Shown here piece after piece: positions 46,032 through 52,164 of a stretch of 64,000 nt of DNA (position 1 is the stretch's first letter; each line of letters begins with the position of its first letter). Both the position numbers and the translations under genes were made by a program. Source of the DNA: Acidobacteriota bacterium. Its GTDB lineage: Bacteria > Actinomycetota > Acidimicrobiia > Acidimicrobiales > Microtrichaceae. The DNA lies in assembly GCA_003577145.1 (NCBI GenBank), contig QEUP01000011.1:1-64000 (forward strand), given 5' to 3'. The notes beneath the pieces are model-generated. The model made no database searches, had not been told where the DNA came from, and saw nothing but the letters and a program-made list of their open reading frames with translations.

Positions 46032-47108
46032 CTAGACGTTGAAGCGGATGTCGAGCACATCGCCGTCTTTGACCTCGTATTCCTTGCCCTCGACGCGGAT
46101 CTTGCCCAGTTCGCGGGCCTTTGTCCAAGCACCGATCTCGAGGAGCTCGTCGACCTGTATCACCTCGGCCCGGATGAAGCCCCGCTGGAAGTCGGTGTGT
46201 ATCAACCCCGCAGCAGCAGGCGCCCTGGAGCCGGCGCGGAAGGTCCAAGCCCTGGTCTCCTTGGGCCCGGTGGTGAAGAAGGTGCGTAGCCCGAGCAGGT
46301 GGTATGCGGCATGGATGAAACGGGGCAACGCTCCCTCCCCGAGGCCGAGGCCTTCGAGCATCTCGACGCGCTCCTCGGCGTCGAGCTGCGCTGCTTCGGC
46401 TTCGAGCTGGACGCACATCCCGATCACCTCGGCATGATCTCCCAGCGCGTCGCGGACCGGGGCGAGAACGTCCTCCAGCTCGTCGAGTTGCTCCTCCCCG
46501 GCGTTGACGAGCGCCATGATGGGCTTGTTGGTGAGGAGGAAGAAGGAGTCCAGCGCCCGCCGCCGGGCCTCGTCCAGCCCGCTGCGGTACAGCGGCGTCG
46601 CACCCTCCAGCACGTCGACGGCCCCGTCGAGCCGCTCCACCTCCAGGGCGATCGCGGGGTCCCCGGTGGCCGCCTTGCGGCGCCGCTGGACTTGGCGCTC
46701 GGCCGATTCCAGGTCGGCGAGGGTGAGCTCCAGCTCCAGCACCTGCAGCTGGTCGAGCGGGTCCGGGGAGCCCGGTACGTCGGGGTTCTCGAACGCGCGC
46801 AGCACGAACACCACCGCGTCCACCTCTCGTATCCCGGCCAGGAACTGGTTGCCGAGCCCTTCGCCCTTGCTGGCCCCCTCGACCAGGCCGCCGATGTCGA
46901 GGAACTCCACGCGGGCGGCAACGACCTTGTCAGAGCCGCTCATCTGCGCCAGACGGTCGAGGCGTGCGTCCGGAACCTGGGCCACGCCGACGTTGGGGTC
47001 GGTCGTGGCGAAGGCGTACGGCGCCGCCAGGGCGGCTCCGCCGGTCAGGGAGTTGTACAGCGTCGACTTGCCCGAATTGGGGAGGCCGACGAAACCGAAC
47101 CGTTCCAT
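46032..47108 (-). CDS. ychF: redox-regulated ATPase/GTPase YchF (Obg family)
   Basis: A ribosome-associated P-loop ATPase of 358 aa. The P-loop is GLPNSGKSTLYNSLTG, the G3 region is LDIGGLVEGASKGEG, and a coiled coil follows (about 130-190). A C-terminal TGS domain has RAWTFRAGSRAPAAAGLIHT. The base-specificity motif reads LVNAGEEQ in place of NKxD, as expected for the ATP-preferring YchF group. It probably has a leaderless start. Confidence 0.94.
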   Translation of the reverse strand: MERFGFVGLPNSGKSTLYNSLTGGAALAAPYAFATTDPNVGVAQVPDARLDRLAQMSGSDKVVAARVEFLDIGGLVEGASKGEGLGNQFLAGIREVDAVVFVLRAFENPDVPGSPDPLDQLQVLELELTLADLESAERQVQRRRKAATGDPAIALEVERLDGAVDVLEGATPLYRSGLDEARRRALDSFFLLTNKPIMALVNAGEEQLDELEDVLAPVRDALGDHAEVIGMCVQLEAEAAQLDAEERVEMLEGLGLGEGALPRFIHAAYHLLGLRTFFTTGPKETRAWTFRAGSRAPAAAGLIHTDFQRGFIRAEVIQVDELLEIGAWTKARELGKIRVEGKEYEVKDGDVLDIRFNV

Positions 47109-47116
47109 CGGCGGTC

Positions 47117-47122
47117 AGGGTA
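47117..47122 (-). promoter_or_regulatory. -10 of ychF, leaderless pattern
   Basis: TACCCT on the minus strand lies 8 nt before the ATG at 47108, with no Shine-Dalgarno. It shares a 69-bp divergent gap with the promoter of the PHP gene. Confidence 0.45.
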
Positions 47123-47165
47123 CCGGCGGCGGTCTCCTCACGGGAACGAGCGGGACGATCGCCGT

Positions 47166-47171
47166 TAGCAT
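47166..47171 (+). promoter_or_regulatory. -10 of the PHP gene, leaderless pattern
   Basis: TAGCAT lies 6 nt before the GTG at 47178, so transcription should begin at or next to the start codon. No ribosome-binding sequence is present. Confidence 0.5.
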
Positions 47172-47177
47172 CCCGGT

Positions 47178-48194
47178 GTGGACCCGCGCCAAGCCCTGGA
47201 TCGCGTCGTGTACCTCCTCGACCGGGGTCAGGCCCCGCCGGCAAAGGTGCGGGCCTTCCTGCGGGCAATCGCCATCATCGACGAGCTGGGCCCGGCCGAG
47301 ACCGAGCGGCGCGTCCGGGAGCACACGCTCAGCGACCTGGAGGGGATCGGCCCGAGCACGGGCGGCGTCATCACCGACGCGGTGCTGGGCCGGCCCTCGG
47401 AGTACATCAGGGACCTCGAGGCCCGAACCGCCATCCCGGTCGGCGAGGGTGCCCGCTTCCGCGAGGCGCTGAAGGGCGACTGCCACGTGCACTCCGAGTG
47501 GTCCGACGGCGGGGCTTCCATCGAGCGCATGGCCCGAGCCGCCATGGATCTCGGCCACGAGTACCTCGCCATGACCGACCACTCGGCCCGGCTGACGGTT
47601 GCCCACGGGCTGGACGAGCAGCGGCTGAGACGGCAGCTGGGCGACATCGCGGCCCTCAACTCCGAGCTTGCACCGTTCCGGATCCTCACGGGGCTGGAGG
47701 TAGACATCCTCGAGGACGGCACCCTCGACCTCGCCGACGAGGTTCTGGCCGACCTCGACATCGTGGTGGCCAGCGTCCACTCGAAGCTGCGCATGCCCGC
47801 CGAGCAGATGACGCGCCGGATGGTGCGGGCGGTGGCGCACCCGCACACCGACGTCCTCGGCCATTGCACCGGTCGGCGCCTCACGGGACGGGGCCGGCCA
47901 CAATCGGACTTCGACGCCGACGTCGTCTTCGCCGCCTGTGCCCGCTTCGACAAGGCGGTCGAGATCAACTGCCGGCCCGAGCGACAGGATCCCCCCGAGG
48001 AGCTGCTGGGGACGGCGCTGAGATGGGGCTGCAAGCTGGTCATCAACACCGACGCCCACGCCCCGGGGCAACTCGAGTGGTTGAGCTCGGGTTGCGACAA
48101 GGCGGCCGGCTGCGCGGTGCCGCTCGAATCCGTTGTCAACAGCTGGGGCGCCGAGGATCTCCTCCGCTGGACGAACAGCCACCCTGAGCCCTGA
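47178..48194 (+). CDS. PHP-domain phosphoesterase with helix-hairpin-helix-like N-terminus
   Basis: A 338-aa protein. Residues 1-95 are helical, like the N-terminal part of family X DNA polymerases (LDRVVYLLDRG, LSDLEGIGPSTGGVI). The PHP domain has metal ligands in GDCHVHSEWSDG, LAMTDHSARL, VASVHSKLRM and VINTDAHAPGQ. It resembles the PolX-associated PHP phosphatase or exonuclease without a polymerase domain. Confidence 0.87.
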   Translation: MDPRQALDRVVYLLDRGQAPPAKVRAFLRAIAIIDELGPAETERRVREHTLSDLEGIGPSTGGVITDAVLGRPSEYIRDLEARTAIPVGEGARFREALKGDCHVHSEWSDGGASIERMARAAMDLGHEYLAMTDHSARLTVAHGLDEQRLRRQLGDIAALNSELAPFRILTGLEVDILEDGTLDLADEVLADLDIVVASVHSKLRMPAEQMTRRMVRAVAHPHTDVLGHCTGRRLTGRGRPQSDFDADVVFAACARFDKAVEINCRPERQDPPEELLGTALRWGCKLVINTDAHAPGQLEWLSSGCDKAAGCAVPLESVVNSWGAEDLLRWTNSHPEP

Positions 48195-48221
48195 CGCGGC
48201 CGGGGAGCTGACACACCAGCC

Positions 48222-48250
48222 CCATCTGTCGGTCCATCTGTCGGTCCATC
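48222..48250. repeat. 12-bp tandem repeat, 2.4 copies
   Basis: CCATCTGTCGGT occurs at 48222-48233 and 48234-48245, then a partial unit to 48250. It lies 46 bp before the bL37 promoter. It may be a slippage remnant or a site array. Confidence 0.6.
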
Positions 48251-48295
48251 CGCCAAAGGCGCAAGCCGCGCTGGGGCGGTCACTCACCGGTCCGG

Positions 48296-48301
48296 TATCG
48301 T
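48296..48301 (+). promoter_or_regulatory. -10 of the bL37 gene
   Basis: TATCGT lies 8 nt before the ATG at 48310. The leader is short or absent and no Shine-Dalgarno is visible. Confidence 0.4.
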
Positions 48302-48309
48302 CAGGCACC

Positions 48310-48396
48310 ATGTCGAAGCGCACGCAGAAGAGGCGGGCCAACGCCCGCCGCAAGAAGGCCAACCACGGCCGCAAGCCCAACGCGGGTCGCAACTGA
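48310..48396 (+). CDS. large-subunit ribosomal protein bL37-like
   Basis: A 28-aa basic protein beginning MSKRTQKRRANARRKK and continuing ANHGRKPNAGRN. The ANHG-(K/R)-PNA ending and Lys/Arg pattern recall, from memory, bL37, the 24-residue extra protein of the mycobacterial 50S subunit. The assignment rests on this short motif. It is monocistronic or leads into the DCC-family gene 17 nt downstream. Confidence 0.7.
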   Translation: MSKRTQKRRANARRKKANHGRKPNAGRN

Positions 48397-48413
48397 CGAC
48401 CCGAGGGGCAGAG

Positions 48414-48794
48414 GTGCTCATCCACGACGCTGACTGCGCCTGCTGCACCCGCTACGCCCGCTGGGCCGAACAGCGGCTCCCGGTGGGCATACCGGTTGTC
48501 CCGTGGCAGCAGCTGCCCGACCTCGACATGTTGGGGCTCACCGAGACCGACGTCCGACGAGCCGCCTGGTGGGTCGACACCGACGGCACCACGCACCGGG
48601 GTCACGCCGCCATCGCACGCAGCGTCGTGGCCATGCGGAGATGGTGGTCGCCGCTGGCGTGGCTGCTGCTGATCCCCCCGCTGAGCTGGTTGGCGGCCTG
48701 CCTCTACCCGTTCTGTGAACGCGCGTGGCCCCTATGGGGGCCTTTTCGGTTCACAGAACGGGCTCAGTTGCGGGCGAAGATGCGCAGGACGTAG
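48414..48794 (+). CDS. DCC-family (DUF393) thiol-disulfide oxidoreductase-like protein
   Basis: A 126-aa protein. The DCC motif is HDADCACCTRYARW, with Cys pairs typical of DUF393. Trp-rich segments follow (AAWWVDTDGTTHRGHAAIA) and then a hydrophobic stretch (SPLAWLLLIPPLSWLAACLY). The start is GTG with GAGGGG upstream. The last 30 codons pass through a nested hairpin repeat and overlap the convergent Bax-inhibitor gene by 31 bp, so the native C-terminus may have been altered. Confidence 0.75.
   Translation: MLIHDADCACCTRYARWAEQRLPVGIPVVPWQQLPDLDMLGLTETDVRRAAWWVDTDGTTHRGHAAIARSVVAMRRWWSPLAWLLLIPPLSWLAACLYPFCERAWPLWGPFRFTERAQLRAKMRRT
48708..48761. repeat. nested-hairpin repeat, copy 1
   Basis: Perfect 13-bp outer arms CCGTTCTGTGAAC/GTTCACAGAACGG enclose an inner hairpin GGCCCC-TAT-GGGGGCC. 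The inner stem is followed by TTTTCGG. The 31 bases 48729-48759 match 63749-63779 except at two positions. It sits in the 3' end of the DCC gene, just beyond the convergent Bax-inhibitor stop. It could work as a bidirectional terminator. Confidence 0.8.
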
Positions 48795-49486
48795 TAGAAG
48801 AGCATCATCACCCAGCCGAACAGGCTCACCGCGGCACCCACGTAGTACTCAGCCGGGTAGCGCTGCACGATCTGCTGGGTCTGGTAGAGGATGCCGGCAC
48901 CCGCGACGAAGACCATCGCCACCGAGAACCACAGCCCCAGCACCCAGCCGAACAACAAGGCCCCGACTATCGCAGCGAAGCCCACCACGAAGCCGAACAG
49001 CAACACGCCCCTCAGCCAACTGAAGTCGTGGCGGGTGAAGAAGGCGATGAGGGTCAGCCCGGCGAAGGCGATGGCGGTCACGACCGCCGCAGAGGGGATC
49101 GCGCCGGGATCGTTGCGGAAGGCGTAGTCGAGCAAGGGGATGAACAGGACCGCGTATATCAGCACCTCGCCGATGAGCCCCAGATACTGCGTGCCGACGT
49201 TGGGGCTGTAGGAGGCCTTGGTGGCTATGAAGGAGCCGGCCATGATCCCCACGAAGAACAGCGCCAGCACGATGCCGCTGCGCTGTGAGATGTAGTCGAT
49301 GACGGTATCGCTGAAGCCGGACATGAAGAAGGCGATCTCGACGGCGATGAACAACAGGACCGCCATGAGGAGGTGCCCGTAGACACGGCTGAGGAAGGTC
49401 GCCCGGGTGTCTGCGTCACGCTCGATGACGGGCACGAGTTGTCGAGGTTGCGCTGGTGGCTGGGGCGACCGATAGGCGTAGGTCAT
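48764..49486 (-). CDS. Bax inhibitor-1/YccA family membrane protein
   Basis: A 240-aa protein with seven membrane helices. The N-terminus is a Pro/Gln-rich tail (YRSPQPPAQPRQ). Helices begin at TFLSRVYGHLLMAVLLFIAV, and the family region FTRHDFSWLRGVLLFG is present. BI-1 proteins are pH-sensitive calcium-leak channels or stress modulators. ATG at 49486 is preceded by GAGGAG; the in-frame extension to 49825 runs through the hairpin region and is rejected. Confidence 0.88.
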   Translation of the reverse strand: MTYAYRSPQPPAQPRQLVPVIERDADTRATFLSRVYGHLLMAVLLFIAVEIAFFMSGFSDTVIDYISQRSGIVLALFFVGIMAGSFIATKASYSPNVGTQYLGLIGEVLIYAVLFIPLLDYAFRNDPGAIPSAAVVTAIAFAGLTLIAFFTRHDFSWLRGVLLFGFVVGFAAIVGALLFGWVLGLWFSVAMVFVAGAGILYQTQQIVQRYPAEYYVGAAVSLFGWVMMLFYYVLRIFARN

Positions 49487-49594
49487 GGGTGCACTCCTCG
49501 CCGGCGGATGGCCGGCGTTTCTCTGCCTGGTGCCTCCCAGCCTAGCGCCTTGTCCTGCATCGACCCGGTCGACCGCGCCGGGGCCCCGCAACGG

Positions 49595-49600
49595 TAGAAT
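49595..49600 (+). promoter_or_regulatory. -10 motif before the structured-RNA candidate
   Basis: GGTAGAATCGC contains TAGAAT; the same 11-mer precedes rplY on the other strand. Expected transcription start is about 49607. A GTG at 49606 could open a 54-codon frame, but its product looks non-protein-like. Confidence 0.4.
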
Positions 49601-49606
49601 CGCTGG

Positions 49607-49708
49607 TGAGATCGACCAGCCCTCGTGACGACGTGCTCCGTTCCGCCAGACCCGGGGCTTCGCATCCGCCGCCTGCGTCGCCCCTCGAGCAAGTCGCCAC
49701 GAGGGCTG
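49607..49708 (+). ncRNA. candidate structured RNA: long rod-like hairpin
   Basis: CAGCCCTCGTG (49617-49627) pairs with CACGAGGGCTG (49698-49708). The stem continues after an A-C mismatch with CGAC/GTCG, and after a G-A mismatch with TGCTC/GAGCA, giving 20 paired positions. A 15/2-nt internal bulge leads to GGGGC/GCCCC, a 2/2 loop, CGCA/TGCG and a 9-nt terminal loop. A -10 motif lies just upstream. No protein frame explains it and no T-tract terminator follows. It could be a small RNA (rod with bulge, loosely 6S-like) or a leader element. The strand is inferred from the -10. Confidence 0.45.
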
Positions 49709-49905
49709 CCTATATCTCCCACCACCTACATCGGTGTCACTGCGGTGTGCGTTCTGGGTGCGATCCCTGATGCCACACTGGGTGACGTGACCGTTGACAC
49801 TACAGAGGGTGACTTGGTCTGGCAAGGGGTACTACTCACAGTGGTTCCTGGAGCACCTTACGTGTATGAGGCGGACTTCCGCCCCCCATCGAGGTCGGCG
49901 AGACC
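49709..49905. other. unassigned region, less GC-rich than surroundings
   Basis: Together with 49487-49606 this is the only gap above 300 bases. It contains TATATC, a perfect TTGACA at 49794-49799 (no matching -10 at 16-18 bp) and a frame from 49625 to 49909 that overlaps the next start but has no recognisable protein character. Base composition is visibly lower in GC than flanking genes. I see no gene in it. Confidence 0.4.
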
Positions 49906-50571
49906 ATGACTCCGGTACTCGACACCTTGACCGTCGGCGACAGCCCCGAGGCCTGGGCGCGCGCCGGATTCCGGGTGGAGAGCGGCTGCTGCCGCATCGC
50001 CTCACTGCGGATCGACCTCAGCGGACGAGCCGCGGGTGGCGGAATCCGGTCGTGGGGGCTGCGCCACCTCTCCGATGCGGTGACGGGTGCTGCCATAGAC
50101 GGTCTCCCCACCGACGTCTCCACCTCCGACACAGCCATTGCCGGCGCGTCCCACCCCAACGGCGTCAGCGGGGTCGATCACCTCGTGGTGGCCACACCCG
50201 ATTGTGGCCGCACCGTCGCGGCACTCGAGGCCGCCGGCTTCGAACCCCGCCGGGGCCGTCTCAGCAAGAGCCACGGGACCCCCTTGCGACAGGTCTTCTT
50301 CTGGGCGGGCCCGACGATCCTCGAGGTCATCGGCCCGGAGGAGCCCGCCGGAGACGGGCCGGCGTCGTTCTTCGGCCTCGCACTGGTCGCCGAGGACCTC
50401 GACTTCACCGCCGCCTGGTTCGGCGACCGCATCGGCCGACCGAAGCAGGCGGTCCAACCCGGTCGCCGGATCGCCACCCTGCGCCACAAGGAGATCGGCA
50501 TCTCGATTCCACTGGCGGTGATGAGCCCCCACGGCTCCCTGCCGGGCTCGCCACCTCAGGTGACGGGGTAG
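49906..50571 (+). CDS. VOC (glyoxalase/bleomycin-resistance) superfamily protein
   Basis: A 221-aa protein. The first 75 residues are poorly conserved-looking. From about residue 85 the VOC fold is clear: GVSGVDHLVVATPDCGRTVA, ALEAAGFEPRR, RQVFFWAGPTILEVIGPEE and a second half from FFGLALVAEDLDFTAAWFGD. Metal-ligand positions (His in DHLVV, Glu in LEVIG) are present. The substrate is unknown. The ATG has GGCGAGA upstream. Confidence 0.75.
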   Translation: MTPVLDTLTVGDSPEAWARAGFRVESGCCRIASLRIDLSGRAAGGGIRSWGLRHLSDAVTGAAIDGLPTDVSTSDTAIAGASHPNGVSGVDHLVVATPDCGRTVAALEAAGFEPRRGRLSKSHGTPLRQVFFWAGPTILEVIGPEEPAGDGPASFFGLALVAEDLDFTAAWFGDRIGRPKQAVQPGRRIATLRHKEIGISIPLAVMSPHGSLPGSPPQVTG

Positions 50572-50574
50572 CCT
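50569..50574 (+). promoter_or_regulatory. -10 of the gene at 50584, overlapping the VOC stop codon
   Basis: TAGCCT includes the TAG stop of the VOC gene and lies 9 nt before ATG 50584. No ribosome site is visible, so the next gene may be read both from its own leaderless transcript and by read-through. Confidence 0.35.
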
Positions 50575-50583
50575 CCAACGGTC

Positions 50584-51192
50584 ATGCTCGACCACGTCTT
50601 CACCGATGCCATCGGCGCGCTGCGCGACACCTTCGAGAAGGCCCTCCTCGAACGACAGGCCTTCGAGGAGCGGTTCCATGCCGATGTCTTGTTGGGTGAC
50701 ATCACCTGGGAGACCTCCTACGGGCTTCCGGGCGAGGGGCTGCCTCCCCGGGTGCGCGCCGATGTGACCCTCGACTGGCCAACCTGGTCCCAGACCGCCT
50801 ACCGGTCCTGGTACATCGACGAGGAGTTCGACGAGGCACCGCGCATCGAGATCGAGATAGTCCTGCGGATCCAACGGTTGAAGGACCCGCCCGACGCCGA
50901 ACGGGTCCTGCGCGTCCTCCCGGTGAGGACCCCCGAGCTCGGCGGGGAGCGCCTCGAGCGCTCCGGCCCGACGATCGAGACCTCCTACAGCGGGGACCTC
51001 TCCGAGGTCGCCTACGCCATCGAGGTCTCCTATGAAGGGTCTTACGAGCTCGACGAGGAGTGCCTTGCCGACGGCTCGATCCTCGACGACCATTTCAACG
51101 CGATGGGTGGCTGGATCGCATCGACGCTGGTCAGGCTCGGCGACATAGACCTCGAGTTCCTCCCGTCCGAGGACGGCCCATCGAGCGACTGA
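50584..51192 (+). CDS. hypothetical cytoplasmic protein
   Basis: A 202-aa acidic soluble protein with regular alternating strands (RIEIEIVLRIQRL, YAIEVSYEGSYEL) and many aromatic residues in the middle (DWPTWSQTAYRSWYID). No motif or family is recognised. The N-terminus is helical (DAIGALRDTFEKALLERQAF). It lies between the VOC gene and the crotonase gene on the same strand. Confidence 0.65.
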   Translation: MLDHVFTDAIGALRDTFEKALLERQAFEERFHADVLLGDITWETSYGLPGEGLPPRVRADVTLDWPTWSQTAYRSWYIDEEFDEAPRIEIEIVLRIQRLKDPPDAERVLRVLPVRTPELGGERLERSGPTIETSYSGDLSEVAYAIEVSYEGSYELDEECLADGSILDDHFNAMGGWIASTLVRLGDIDLEFLPSEDGPSSD

Positions 51193-51239
51193 GGCGCAAC
51201 GGACAGAGACCTCACACGACGAAGACGGAGTTGAACAAG

Positions 51240-52016
51240 ATGCCGGATGTCCTGTTGGTGGAGACCGGGGACCGGATCGCGGTGGTCACCATGAACCGTC
51301 CCGCAGCCCGCAACGCGCTGAACGCCGAGCTCAGAGGCGCCATCGGGGAGAACATGGCCGCCCTCGATGCCGACGACAGCATCGACGTGATCGTGTTGAC
51401 CGGAGCCGATCCGGCGTTCTGCGCGGGACTCGACCTCAAGGAGCTGGGTTCGGGTGGAGCCGGCCTGACAGAGGAAGGCGAATCGTTCATCACCCGGCGC
51501 CGGGGACCCCTACCCGAGCTGAGCAAGCCCCTGATCGCCGCGGTCAACGGAGTGGCGATAACGGGCGGCTTCGAGCTGGCGCTGAACTGCGACTTCATCA
51601 TCGCCTCCGAGCGGGCCCGCTTCGCCGACACGCACGCCCGGATCGGGGTCATGCCCGGGTGGGGCCTGACGGTGCTGCTCCCCCAGGCCATAGGGATCAG
51701 GCGAGCCAAGCAGCTCAGCGGCACCGGCAACTTCCTCGACGCCCGGACGGCGTGCGAATGGAACCTGGTCAACCAGGTCGTGCCTCACGACGAGTTGCTC
51801 CCGTTCACCTTGTCGCTAGCCGCAGACATCGCCGGCAACGACTCCGCGGGCGTGGGCCACATCTACCGAACCTACGACGAAGGCGCCCTGCTCAGCGCCG
51901 ACGAGGCGTGGGATCTCGAGGCACGCCGGGCAGGCGAGTGGCTCGCCGGCGTCAAGGCCAGCGACATCGAGGAGCGGAGGCGAGCCGTGACCGAACGGGG
52001 ACGCTCCCAACTCTGA
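51240..52016 (+). CDS. enoyl-CoA hydratase/isomerase family protein (EchA-like)
   Basis: A crotonase-fold protein of 258 aa. The oxyanion-hole segments are AFCAGLDLKELG and AVNGVAITGGFELALNCD. The first catalytic Glu (GGFELAL) is present. The second, usually in E-x-x-L-G-x-x-P-G, is replaced (THARIGVMPGWG), so classical hydration is unlikely; isomerase, hydrolase or CoA-binding roles are possible. CGGAG lies before the ATG. Confidence 0.88.
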   Translation: MPDVLLVETGDRIAVVTMNRPAARNALNAELRGAIGENMAALDADDSIDVIVLTGADPAFCAGLDLKELGSGGAGLTEEGESFITRRRGPLPELSKPLIAAVNGVAITGGFELALNCDFIIASERARFADTHARIGVMPGWGLTVLLPQAIGIRRAKQLSGTGNFLDARTACEWNLVNQVVPHDELLPFTLSLAADIAGNDSAGVGHIYRTYDEGALLSADEAWDLEARRAGEWLAGVKASDIEERRRAVTERGRSQL

Positions 52017-52025
52017 CCGCATTGC

Positions 52026-52044
52026 CGGGCCGCATGCCGGCCCG
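52026..52044 (+). terminator. GC-rich hairpin after the crotonase gene
   Basis: CGGGCCG-CATGC-CGGCCCG, a perfect 7-bp stem with a 5-nt loop, begins 9 nt after the stop. No T-run follows, so it would be a stem-only terminator or an mRNA 3'-end stabiliser. Confidence 0.35.
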
Positions 52045-52164
52045 TCGACAGCCGGCCCTCCCCCCTCAACCCGCCGCATGGCCGTCTCCGCCACGTTGTG
52101 CGACACTACTGCCGGGTTCGGGAACCCAGGCGGGACCGACGGGTCGGGACAGTAGGGGGGACGT

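Noticed and set aside
45875-46132. A small minus-strand frame in the gap between ychF and the DUF192 gene
   Set aside because: It overlaps the 3' end of ychF and the start of the DUF192 gene, and its composition is random-looking.
48222-48250. Tandem repeat as a CRISPR or origin iteron
   Set aside because: Only 2.4 units of 12 bp with no spacers; neither CRISPR nor an origin is supported.
49606-49770. A possible leaderless 54-codon ORF starting GTG at 49606
   Set aside because: The product is Pro/Ser/His-rich without protein character, and the RNA hairpin explains the conserved-looking pairing better.
49625-49909. A 94-codon frame overlapping the VOC start
   Set aside because: No ribosome site, no motif, and the first half lies in the hairpin. 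It might be a diverged short protein but cannot be supported.
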